Shown piece by piece: positions 48,373 through 56,437 of a stretch of DNA of 64,000 nt. The notes beneath the pieces were generated by a model. That model did not search any database, had not been told where the DNA came from, and worked only from the letters and a program-made list of their open reading frames with translations. The position numbers were made by a program, and so were the translations under genes. Origin of the DNA: JBHJGM01 sp050331815 (lineage in GTDB: Bacteria; Verrucomicrobiota; Verrucomicrobiia; Opitutales; JBHJGM01). Numbering within the stretch: the first letter of the stretch is position 1; every line of letters starts with the position of its first letter. The stretch is from positions 124,001 through 188,000 of the forward strand of contig JBHJGM010000004.1 of assembly GCA_050331815.1 (NCBI GenBank). Direction: 5' to 3'.

Positions 48373-49152
48373 CTAAGCGCGTCGGCGGCTCAGGCGGCGT
48401 TTCAGCAGGCCCAGCACAAGGACAAAGCTGCCGAAAAGTGCGGCGGCCTGGGCAGGCTCAGGGATTTCGCTCTGAAACTGGTAGGCCTGGATGAAGGCGC
48501 TCAGGTGAGCGGTGCCCGTGGGGTCGCCTTCTTCAAATATAAAAGATGTAGAGGCAGAAGCACTGTCCGAAACACGGATCGTCTGTTGCGGGAAGAAGGT
48601 GGCCGAATCCAGCAGGTCATCGACGTTCGCGTCGGGTGCATGCTGTTCGGATCGAAGCGCGGCAACTGGCGTACTATCAACAATAGTGCCGTCTTCGAAA
48701 ACAAGGTCACCCTCGATAAGCTTGTCGAGTCTGGTTCCTCCAAGACCGTTTACGGAAGTACCGTCGAGAAACTGGGTGGCACCGGAGACAAAGCCCTCTT
48801 CGACAGAAACTGTGTAGGCAAATGAGCTGCTAGCCACAACATCTAAAAAGCTGCTGGCAATCAGATCGTTGAGCACGAAGCTGAGCCCCAGTTGTCCGGT
48901 CGGTACAAAAGTCCCCACCACAACTGAGACCTCATCGAAAGCCGACGAAGCAAGTCCAAAATCCGAGAAGTTGTCAAAGGTCACCGACAGGCCCGAGTCG
49001 GGGTCGGTAACAGTGATCGAAAGGGTAGAGCTGAGCTGCTGGACGGTCTGTCCGGGCAGGGGCTGAAAGATGCTGGCCTGAGCTGAGGTGGCGACAAGGC
49101 TCAGACCTGAGAATGTGAGGGCGGCAAGCCCGCGACGAAGCGTAGCGGTCAT
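48373..49152 (-). CDS. Second PEP-CTERM-like exported protein
   Basis: A 259-residue protein; the start at the ATG complementary to 49150-49152 gives MTATLRRGLAALTFS and a signal ending SAQA. The body is Ser/Thr/Val-rich beta sheet. The C-terminus, IPEPAQAAALFGSFVLVLGL followed by KRRLSRRR, is a PEP-CTERM tail with PEP, a hydrophobic helix and a basic end. It shares the tail but no obvious body similarity with its neighbour at 47527. An upstream in-frame ATG at 49227 is not preferred, as it lacks a signal context. Confidence 0.8.
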   Translation of the reverse strand: MTATLRRGLAALTFSGLSLVATSAQASIFQPLPGQTVQQLSSTLSITVTDPDSGLSVTFDNFSDFGLASSAFDEVSVVVGTFVPTGQLGLSFVLNDLIASSFLDVVASSSFAYTVSVEEGFVSGATQFLDGTSVNGLGGTRLDKLIEGDLVFEDGTIVDSTPVAALRSEQHAPDANVDDLLDSATFFPQQTIRVSDSASASTSFIFEEGDPTGTAHLSAFIQAYQFQSEIPEPAQAAALFGSFVLVLGLLKRRLSRRRA

Positions 49153-49431
49153 GAAGACGGTCTGCTGGAGGGTGCGTAGGGTGGTGTGCCTTACGAGACC
49201 GTTGCCCACGAAAACCGAGCAGCGCAAAGCCGCCAGGATGCGTAAACAGGGTGTGTAAGGGTGACTGTACTGAGGATAACTAAAGAACAGCGCCTGAAGG
49301 TCACTTGGGGTGAACGCTCAGACTGGGATGATTTGATGATGTTGAGCTTATGACTATTTTGAGTCAAGCCCGCAAAGCCCTTCAGTACGGGATTTTATGT
49401 TACATTTGTGGGTCAAACCCGGATCGCACCA

Positions 49432-51450
49432 CTATGGTTTCTCTTCAGGGGGGCTCAGGGAACGCTCCAAATCTTCTAACTCGTTGCTGACCAGGCGGTA
49501 CTCGTTCAGGAGCGCATCCGCGAGCTCCTGCAGCGCCACAGCCTCGGCAGTCTCGGCCTCTGATTCCAGACGTGTACACAGATCGTGCAGCCGGCTGGCC
49601 CCCAGCAGCAGCGAATTGGACTTCAGTGAGTGGGCCAGGCGCGCGACAGTCTTACGTTCATCGCGTTCGAGCGCGCGCTGCAGCGAGCCCAACAGATTGG
49701 GGCTCATCTCCAGAAACAGACTGATAGCTTGCGTTATAAACGCTTCCTGATCATCGCCTTCCATCACTCGCTCCAATTCACGCAATGAGATGTGCTGGTA
49801 GGCACGCTTCGTCGGTTTTGGACGCCGTGCAGGCGTTTTCGGCACGGGTTCGGGCAGGTCCGGCGCGGTCTGAGAAGGCTCTGGCGCGCGCCCGATGGCG
49901 TCGGCAATGGTTTGATGGAGGACGCGCAGGTCGATCGGTTTTGTCACATAAGCCACAAAACCCAAACGCTGACTTTCCTGTCGGTCGTGCGGGCTGGTCC
50001 CCGCCGAAAGGGCGATCAGAACCGGCTTCTGGCGCTGAAAGGCGGGCAACTCCCGCAGGCGCTCGACGAGGGCGAAACCGTCGAGATCTGGGAGCACCTT
50101 GTCGATCAATCCGACGTCGAAGCGGGTTTGCTCCAAAGCCGAGACCGCTTCGCGGGCACTGCTGGCCACCGTCACAGTGTAACCCAGCTTTTCCAGTTGT
50201 CGGGAGGTCAGGCGCTGATTGAGCGGATTGTCCTCTACCAGCAGCACGTTGACTGGTGCCGTGGTGGGTTCAGCATGTGCCGCCGGCGGTCCCTCGAGCA
50301 CTTCGACCGGCAGCCGCAGCTCAAACCGGCTGCCCTTGCCCACGGCGCTCTCGACCGAGAGCTGCGCCCCGAGAGCATCGGCCCACTTTTGTGCAATGGA
50401 CAGCCCCAAGCCCGAGCCCACGGCGGTGAGATTGCCCTCACCCTGCTCAAACGGCTCGAAGATGGCAGCGAGTTCCTTGGCGGGGATGCCCGGGCCGGTG
50501 TCACTGACGTCAACCCGCAGAATTGAGCGGCCGGCATCTTCGTCCTGAAACCGCGCGTTGAGGCTGACGCGTCCACGCCCGGTGAATTTGATGCCGTTGG
50601 CCAGCAGGTTGACCAGAATCTGCCGGGTGCGCATGGCGTCTGTGCGCACCCGCGTGGGCACATCCAGACCAACGCTCAGGACCAGATCGAGCTCCTTGGC
50701 CTCGGCTAGCGGGCGCACCATCTCGATGGTCTGCTCCAACAGCGGGCGCACCTCCACCGCGTTCGCATCCAGCGGCGCATGCCCGCTCTCGAAGCGGGAC
50801 AGGTCCAGCACATCGTTGACGAGGTCGAGCAGAAAGCGGCTCTGCTGCTCCAGGCTCTGGACCAGGCGGTCGGCTTCCTCGCGCTCGGGCGCCTCGGCGA
50901 TCAACTGCGCCAGCCCCAGAATGGCGTTGAGCGGGGTACGCAGTTCGTGGGTGGCCTGGGCCAGAAAACGGCTTTGTTCGGCGAGTTTACGCCGCAGCGA
51001 ATCGATTTCGGCGCGCAGCTGGGCGAGTTCCTTGCCGTTGGTGGGGGCAAGCTCCGGAGCGGCGGGTGCGTGCGCTACCGAAGGTTCAGCTGGTATTGCG
51101 CTTGGTGTTGCCGGTGCTGGAGGCGTCGCCGTTGGGGAGGTGGTGGGCCTTGACCGGGCCTGAGCCATGCGCAACTGGTCGTTCTCGTCCTGAAGCGCTT
51201 GCTGGGAAACGATGAGCGAATCGATCAGATCGAGTTGCGCGCGCAGCTGCCCGGAGAGCGTCAAAGCCAGCTCCAGGGACGAAGGCCGGGCAGATGTCGC
51301 AGCCGAGGATCGGCCTGCGTGCGCCGGCTGCAGCCGCTTGCGTCGTTTCACAGCAGGGTAGACCGCGGGTAGGGCGGCCCGAGAACAGATCAGGAGAGAG
51401 GTGAATATATGGAAACGCCGGTGGGTGCGACGGTTCCCGGGGAAGAACAA
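49432..51450 (-). CDS. Soluble hybrid histidine kinase (HisKA-HATPase-REC-HPt)
   Basis: A 672-residue signalling protein. There is no clear transmembrane helix. A Pro/Ala/Thr-rich stretch (about 90-140) precedes the phosphoacceptor domain (FLAQATHELRTPLNAILGLA, H-box). The catalytic domain follows (ILVNLLANGIKFTG, VDVSDTGPGIPAKEL, GSGLGLSIAQKWADAL). A receiver domain (VLLVEDNPLNQRLTSRQL, FDVGLIDKVLPDLDGFAL) then leads to a C-terminal HPt domain (ARLAHSLKSNSLLLGASR, with the accepting His). The start is uncertain because the first 50 residues are basic and unlike a domain. No cognate response regulator is adjacent. The signal is unknown. Confidence 0.9.
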   Translation of the reverse strand: MFFPGNRRTHRRFHIFTSLLICSRAALPAVYPAVKRRKRLQPAHAGRSSAATSARPSSLELALTLSGQLRAQLDLIDSLIVSQQALQDENDQLRMAQARSRPTTSPTATPPAPATPSAIPAEPSVAHAPAAPELAPTNGKELAQLRAEIDSLRRKLAEQSRFLAQATHELRTPLNAILGLAQLIAEAPEREEADRLVQSLEQQSRFLLDLVNDVLDLSRFESGHAPLDANAVEVRPLLEQTIEMVRPLAEAKELDLVLSVGLDVPTRVRTDAMRTRQILVNLLANGIKFTGRGRVSLNARFQDEDAGRSILRVDVSDTGPGIPAKELAAIFEPFEQGEGNLTAVGSGLGLSIAQKWADALGAQLSVESAVGKGSRFELRLPVEVLEGPPAAHAEPTTAPVNVLLVEDNPLNQRLTSRQLEKLGYTVTVASSAREAVSALEQTRFDVGLIDKVLPDLDGFALVERLRELPAFQRQKPVLIALSAGTSPHDRQESQRLGFVAYVTKPIDLRVLHQTIADAIGRAPEPSQTAPDLPEPVPKTPARRPKPTKRAYQHISLRELERVMEGDDQEAFITQAISLFLEMSPNLLGSLQRALERDERKTVARLAHSLKSNSLLLGASRLHDLCTRLESEAETAEAVALQELADALLNEYRLVSNELEDLERSLSPPEEKP

Positions 51451-51637
51451 ATTACGTCTATAATTAGTGACAACATCAAGGCTTTTTCAAACGCGCCTAC
51501 AGGAAAAATCATAATATACCGAATTAGTTGTATGTGAACGACACACGCTGTGAAGGATAGTGCCGATCACGAGCTTTTTCGCTTTACGGCGCTTGAGAAA
51601 ACGGGCATTTTTCTCGGTTTCCACTTATCGCAGTCAG
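51451..51637. promoter_or_regulatory. AT-rich divergent promoter and rpmI leader region
   Basis: The 187-bp gap between the hybrid kinase (minus) and rpmI (plus) is much more AT-rich than the flanks and must hold both promoters; candidate -10 strings TATAAT (51459-51464) and ATAATATA (51511-51518) are visible without convincing -35 partners. The rpmI leader carries a 7-bp hairpin, GAGAAAA (51595-51601) with TTTTCTC (51609-51615), which may serve ribosomal-protein feedback control. Confidence 0.35.
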
Positions 51638-51829
51638 ATGCAAAAGACCAAAAAATCCATCGCCAAGCGCTTCAAGATCACCGGCTCGGGCAAGTTGATG
51701 CGCCGCACGCCGGGCCGTCGGCACCTGCTGCGTAACAAAACCTCGCGCCAGCTGCGCACCTCCCGCCCCGACAAGAGCGTAGGCCACGGCCAGACCAAGC
51801 AGGCCATGCGCGGCTTGCCGCACGCCTAG
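51638..51829 (+). CDS. rpmI: 50S ribosomal protein bL35
   Basis: A 63-residue bL35 starting MQKTKKSIAKRFKITGSGKL and continuing MRRTPGRRHLLRNKTSRQLR. An upstream ATG in the same frame (51560) would add 26 non-conserved residues. In most bacteria rpmI follows infC and precedes rplT. Here rplT follows after 101 bp, but infC is not present upstream. Confidence 0.96.
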   Translation: MQKTKKSIAKRFKITGSGKLMRRTPGRRHLLRNKTSRQLRTSRPDKSVGHGQTKQAMRGLPHA

Positions 51830-51930
51830 TCTGTCGCGCGTGCGCGTGAGACACCCTTTATCTGCTAACCTGCTGAGTCCGGGCGAAATCGATCGCAGGC
51901 GGCCCGCTCAGCCAACGCCACTGAATCAAC

Positions 51931-52311
51931 ATGCCTCGAGTTAAAAACGCAGTCTACACCAAGGCCCGCCGCAAGCGCACGCTGCAGCGCGCCAAGGGTT
52001 ATTTTGGCAACAAGTCGCGCCTGTACCGCTACGCGAAGGACGCGGTCTCGCGCTCGGGTCAATTTGCCTACCGTGACCGGCGCAAGAAAAAGTCGGAGTT
52101 TCGTCAGCTTTGGATCGTCCGGATCAACGCCGCTTGCCGCGCCCACGGAATGGCCTACAGCCGCTTCATGGATGGGCTGAATAAGGCCGGCATCGAACTC
52201 GACCGCAAGGCCCTTAGCGAGTTAGCCATCCACGACGAAACGGCCTTTGCCGGTCTGGTTGAGAAGGCGCGCGAGGCGCTGAAGTCGGCCCCGGCAGAAG
52301 CTACCGCCTAG
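51931..52311 (+). CDS. rplT: 50S ribosomal protein bL20
   Basis: A 126-residue bL20: MPRVKNAVYTKARRKRTLQR, AKGYFGNKSRLYRYAKDAV, WIVRINAACRAHGMAYSRFM. It binds 23S rRNA early in assembly, and in many bacteria it also represses its own operon. A long spacer with hairpins separates it from pheS. Confidence 0.97.
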   Translation: MPRVKNAVYTKARRKRTLQRAKGYFGNKSRLYRYAKDAVSRSGQFAYRDRRKKKSEFRQLWIVRINAACRAHGMAYSRFMDGLNKAGIELDRKALSELAIHDETAFAGLVEKAREALKSAPAEATA

Positions 52312-52477
52312 CACTTCTTTAGGATAACGCGCGGTTCTGGGCGCGATGAGCAACCTTGGGCAAGGCCCAGCAACGGGCTGGCTAAGTCCCGGCGGTTTGC
52401 CTGTTAAATTTATTGAGCCCGAGCGGGAACGGCCTTGCCGCTTGCGGGTAGCTTCGTTTTGCTGGCGCGTTTTTAGC

Positions 52478-52495
52478 GGACCCGTCGGCGGGTCC
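52478..52495 (+). promoter_or_regulatory. Hairpin immediately upstream of pheS
   Basis: A 7-bp perfect stem with a 4-base loop (GGACCCG at 52478-52484, TCGG, CGGGTCC at 52489-52495) ends 16 bp before the pheS ATG. It is too close to the start to be a plain terminator and lacks a T tract. It may affect translation or transcription read-through from rplT. Confidence 0.3.
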
Positions 52496-52511
52496 CAACC
52501 CGTACAGGCTG

Positions 52512-53570
52512 ATGCAGGAGACTCTGGAAGCGATCGTTGTGGAAGCGCGCGAAGGCGCGGGCGCATTGCAAACGCGTCCTGATTTCGAGACGTTCAAGGC
52601 GCGCTTCGTCGGGCCCAAGGGACAATTGACACAAGTCTCCAAGGGCATGGGCAAGGTGCCGAAGGAGGAGCGCCCTATCCTTGGCAAAAAGATCAATGAG
52701 ACCAAACAGGCGCTTGAAGCCATCCTCTCCGAAACGCTGCAGCGGATCGAAACCGCCGAGCAGGCGGCCAAGCTGGGCCCGCCGGTGGACCCGACCCTGC
52801 CTTGTCCGGAGCCGGCGGCGGGCTTGCGTCATCCGCTTAGCCTGATGCGGCAGCGCTTCGTGCAAGCCTTTCGCAAGGTGGGTTACACGGTGGCCGAAGG
52901 CCCCGCGATCGACACTGACTGGTTTTGCTTCGACGCGCTGAACACCCCCGAGGACCACCCGGCGCGCGACGCGCAGGACACGCTTTACCTGCCGCCGGCC
53001 CTGAAGATGGGCAACGTGCCCAAGCGCGCGGACGAACCTTATCTGTTACGCACGCACACCTCCACCGTCCAGATCCGAACCATGCTGGCGGAGCCGCCGC
53101 CGCTGCGCATTATCTCACCGGGCGCGGCCTTTCGGCGGGACACGGTCGACGCCACTCACTCGGCGAATTTTCATCAGGTAGAAGGGCTTTGTGTCGACCG
53201 CGATGTGTCGGTTGTCGATCTGCGGGCAATCCTCGATTTTATGGTGCACGAACTGATCGGCCCGGAAGTCGAAACGCGGCTGCGCCCGAGCTTTTTCCCG
53301 TTCACCGAGCCCAGCTTCGAACTGGATATCCGCTCGCCGAACTTGGGTAAGCTCTCCAACCGCTGGATCGAGATGGGCGGTTGCGGGCTGGTCGATCCGA
53401 ACGTTTTTGAAGCGGTGGGCTATGATCCGGAGGCGTGGCGCGGCTTCGCCTTTGGGATGGGTCTGGAGCGCCTGACCATGCTGCTCTACGCCATCGACGA
53501 CATCCGCTACTTCTACGCCAATGATCTGCGCTTTTTGCGGCAGTTTGGGGGAGGGGGAGTGAGGAGTTAG
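52512..53570 (+). CDS. pheS: Phenylalanine--tRNA ligase alpha subunit
   Basis: A 352-residue class II synthetase subunit. An N-terminal coiled coil (about 1-90) binds tRNA; the catalytic domain has motif 1 LRHPLSLMRQRFVQAFRKVG, motif 2 PLRIISPGAAFRRDTVDATH with SANFHQVEG, and motif 3 GFAFGMGLERLTMLLYAIDD. It pairs with pheT 67 bp downstream to form the (alpha-beta)2 enzyme that charges tRNA-Phe. Confidence 0.97.
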   Translation: MQETLEAIVVEAREGAGALQTRPDFETFKARFVGPKGQLTQVSKGMGKVPKEERPILGKKINETKQALEAILSETLQRIETAEQAAKLGPPVDPTLPCPEPAAGLRHPLSLMRQRFVQAFRKVGYTVAEGPAIDTDWFCFDALNTPEDHPARDAQDTLYLPPALKMGNVPKRADEPYLLRTHTSTVQIRTMLAEPPPLRIISPGAAFRRDTVDATHSANFHQVEGLCVDRDVSVVDLRAILDFMVHELIGPEVETRLRPSFFPFTEPSFELDIRSPNLGKLSNRWIEMGGCGLVDPNVFEAVGYDPEAWRGFAFGMGLERLTMLLYAIDDIRYFYANDLRFLRQFGGGGVRS

Positions 53571-53637
53571 CTCTAGTTGTTTTGATGCGCAATGATTTTC
53601 GAAGATAGAATTCTGGCTTCTGTTCCCAAAAAAAACT

Positions 53638-56085
53638 ATGAAACTTTCGCTCAACTGGCTCAAACGCTACCTGCCTGACCTGGAGGCTACGCCCGAGGAA
53701 CTCGAGCGTGTGTTGCCGATGATCGGGCTTGAGGTCGATGCGGTGGAGCACTTCGGTTTGCCGCCCATCGAAAATCTCGTGGTGGGTGAGGTGCTCTCAC
53801 GCGAGCAGCATCCCAATGCCGATCGGCTGGGTGTGTGCCAGGTGGATGCGGGCGAGGGCGCGCCTCGGCAAATCGTCTGCGGCGCCACGAATTACAAGGT
53901 GGGCGACCGCGTACCGGTGGCCCTGCCGGGTGCGGTGCTGCCCGGCGATTTCAAGATTAAGAAGAGCAAGCTGCGCGGGGTGGAATCTGCGGGTATGCTG
54001 TGCAGCGCCAAGGAACTGGGCCTGGGGGACGATCACGCCGGGTTGCTGATCCTGGACGCGCACCCCGCGGTGGGCACGCCGCTGAACGATATTTTTAAAG
54101 AGACCGACGTCGTCTTTGATGCCGAGGTGACGGCGAATCGCGGCGATTACCTGAGCCATCGTGGGGTCGCCCGCGAGTTGGCCGCCTGGTACGCGCTGGA
54201 TTTTGTCGAGACGTCGACTGCGGTAACCGCCGCGCGTAGCGCGCAGCCGACTGGCGAATCGCTGCTCAGAGACCTGCGCCTGGAAACGCCCGCCTGTCCC
54301 TATTACCTGGCCTGGTGTGTTCAGGGCGTGAAGATTGGCCCCAGCCCGAAGTGGCTCCAGCAGGACTTGCAGCGCGTGGGTCTGCGCCCAATCAGCAACG
54401 TGGTCGACATCACCAACTGGATTTTGATGGACCTCGGCCAGCCGCTGCACGCCTTCGATGCGAAGAAAATCGGCGGCGAGACGATTGTCGTACGTCAGGC
54501 CAGGGAGGGCGAAACCATCACCACGCTCGACGAAAAAAAGCGCACGCTTTCGCCCGAGATGATGGTGATTGCCGATGCCGAAAAGCCGCTCGTGATCGCC
54601 GGCGTGATGGGCAGCCTCGATGCCGAAGTGGACGCGGGCACCACCGATATCGTGCTGGAGGTTGCCTGGTTTGACCCGGGATCCGTTCGGGCGACTTCGC
54701 GACGGCTGGCGCTCTCGTCGGACAGTTCGCAGCGCTTCAGTCGCAACGTCGACCCGCAGTTTGCGGCGGTGGCGGCGCGCCGGGCCATCGACCTGATTCT
54801 CGAAGTCGCGGGCGGCACGCTGGCCGGGCCGGAGATCGCCGTGGGCACACCTCCGCGCGGCGAAACCATCGTCGAGGTCTCGGGCGATTACATTCGCAGC
54901 GTATCCGGTTTTCCAATACCGGACGCGGAGATCGAAGGCATTTTTCAACGCCTGCACTTTGGCTTGGAGCCGCGCGGTTCGGGCCAGTGGCAAGTTACCG
55001 TGCCCAGCGCCAAGTGGGAGGTGACACGTCCCGTCGACCTGGCCGAGGAAGTCATCCGTCTGCACGGGGCTGACAGGATTCCGCAGCGCCTGGTCCATAG
55101 CGTGGGCCTGCCGCGCGAGGACGCGCCGTTGGCCCGGTTTAACGAAGCGGTGTCCGACTACCTGGTTGGGCAGGATTTCGTAGAGTGCGTGCACTATACG
55201 CTGCGGCCCGGCGATGAAAGCGAGCGCTGGTTTGGTGAAGCACAGGCACCTTTTCTGCGTCTGGACAGCCCGTTGACCAGTGAGCAAAGCCATCTGCGTT
55301 CAAGCCTGCTGCCGGGGCTGCTCGATGCCCTCGCGCTGAACTTGAACAACGGTAACGACGTGCGGCGGCTCTTCGAATGCGGGCGGGTGTACCGCGCGCA
55401 CGCCGGGGAGGTGTTCGAGCTGGCTTCGGCTGGATTTGTTTTGTTGCAGGTGCCCTCCGTGCGGGGTTGGCAGCCGGTGCCCCCGGCGGATTTCTATACG
55501 GCCAAAGCCCACGCCGCGCAGCTCTTCGCCCTTGGTGGTGTCGCCCTGGACGATTCGCAAATCGAGCGCATCGACGACTGGCCGCAGGTGCAAAGCGGGC
55601 ACGGGGCGCGTGTGTACGCGTGGCCTCAGGAGGGCTTCGGCGGCTGGTTCGGGCGGGTGAGTTTCGACATGCTCAAGGCCTGGGACATCGACCAGCCAGT
55701 GCTTTTTGGGGAAGTGTCCTTCTTGCCGGAGAAACTGGGCGCCCTGCTGGACGCCCCGCTGGTGCCGTTTCGCGGCTTTAGCAGCTTTCCGCCCTCGACC
55801 CGTGACGTGGCCCTGGTGGTCGACGCCGCGCTGCCTGCTGATTCGGTGCGGCGCACGGTGGTCACGGCGGCCCAGGCGGCCTGCGGCGACGCGTTTGCAC
55901 TGGAACAGGTCAGTGTCTTCGACGTGTTTTCGGGTCTGGGTTTGCCTGATGGCAAGAAGAGTCTCGCCTTTGGCATTACCTTTCGATCCGATGAGCGCAC
56001 GCTCAAGGACGACGAAATCGCCGCCGCCTTCGACCAGACGCTGCAGCGCCTGCAGCAGGAACCGGGCTTTGCGATCCGCCGCTGA
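53638..56085 (+). CDS. pheT: Phenylalanine--tRNA ligase beta subunit
   Basis: An 815-residue bacterial-type beta subunit. The N-terminal EMAP/OB tRNA-binding domain (about 40-150) contains NLVVGEVLSREQHPNADRLG and KSKLRGVESAGMLCS; the B3/B4 editing region and B5 fold follow; the FDX-ACB anticodon-binding domain ends the protein (FSSFPPSTRDVALVVDAALP to DDEIAAAFDQTLQRLQQ). The length is normal for bacterial PheT. It follows pheS and is followed by gatC after 41 bp. Confidence 0.97.
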   Translation: MKLSLNWLKRYLPDLEATPEELERVLPMIGLEVDAVEHFGLPPIENLVVGEVLSREQHPNADRLGVCQVDAGEGAPRQIVCGATNYKVGDRVPVALPGAVLPGDFKIKKSKLRGVESAGMLCSAKELGLGDDHAGLLILDAHPAVGTPLNDIFKETDVVFDAEVTANRGDYLSHRGVARELAAWYALDFVETSTAVTAARSAQPTGESLLRDLRLETPACPYYLAWCVQGVKIGPSPKWLQQDLQRVGLRPISNVVDITNWILMDLGQPLHAFDAKKIGGETIVVRQAREGETITTLDEKKRTLSPEMMVIADAEKPLVIAGVMGSLDAEVDAGTTDIVLEVAWFDPGSVRATSRRLALSSDSSQRFSRNVDPQFAAVAARRAIDLILEVAGGTLAGPEIAVGTPPRGETIVEVSGDYIRSVSGFPIPDAEIEGIFQRLHFGLEPRGSGQWQVTVPSAKWEVTRPVDLAEEVIRLHGADRIPQRLVHSVGLPREDAPLARFNEAVSDYLVGQDFVECVHYTLRPGDESERWFGEAQAPFLRLDSPLTSEQSHLRSSLLPGLLDALALNLNNGNDVRRLFECGRVYRAHAGEVFELASAGFVLLQVPSVRGWQPVPPADFYTAKAHAAQLFALGGVALDDSQIERIDDWPQVQSGHGARVYAWPQEGFGGWFGRVSFDMLKAWDIDQPVLFGEVSFLPEKLGALLDAPLVPFRGFSSFPPSTRDVALVVDAALPADSVRRTVVTAAQAACGDAFALEQVSVFDVFSGLGLPDGKKSLAFGITFRSDERTLKDDEIAAAFDQTLQRLQQEPGFAIRR

Positions 56086-56126
56086 GGCAAAATTGGCGAA
56101 GCGCTCACGCACGACAGAATCCAAAT

Positions 56127-56417
56127 ATGGAGACGCACATCGACATCGACTACGTGGCGCGGCTGGCGCGCATCGCGCTGACGCCCGAAGAGAAGGCGAA
56201 GTTTGGCGCGCAACTGGGACAGGTGCTGGAGCATTTCGAGAAGTTAGAAGCTGTGGACGTCTCCAACGTCGAGCCGATGGCCCACGCCTTTCCGGTGGTC
56301 AACGTGCTCGACGCCGATGTGCCCGCGCAGCCCTTCACGCCTGAGGAGGCGCTGCGTAACGCACCCGCCGCCCGCGAAAATCAGATCGTCGTGCCCAAGG
56401 TCGTCGACGATGCCTGA
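56127..56417 (+). CDS. gatC: Asp-tRNA(Asn)/Glu-tRNA(Gln) amidotransferase subunit C
   Basis: A 96-residue GatC: VARLARIALTPEEKAKFGAQ, QVLEHFEKLEAVDVSNVEPM, PAARENQIVVPKVVDD. It stabilises the GatA-GatB interface. It lies 20 bp before gatA in the order gatC-gatA-gatB. Confidence 0.96.
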   Translation: METHIDIDYVARLARIALTPEEKAKFGAQLGQVLEHFEKLEAVDVSNVEPMAHAFPVVNVLDADVPAQPFTPEEALRNAPAARENQIVVPKVVDDA

Positions 56418-56437
56418 GCCCACGCCAGGAGGTTGCC

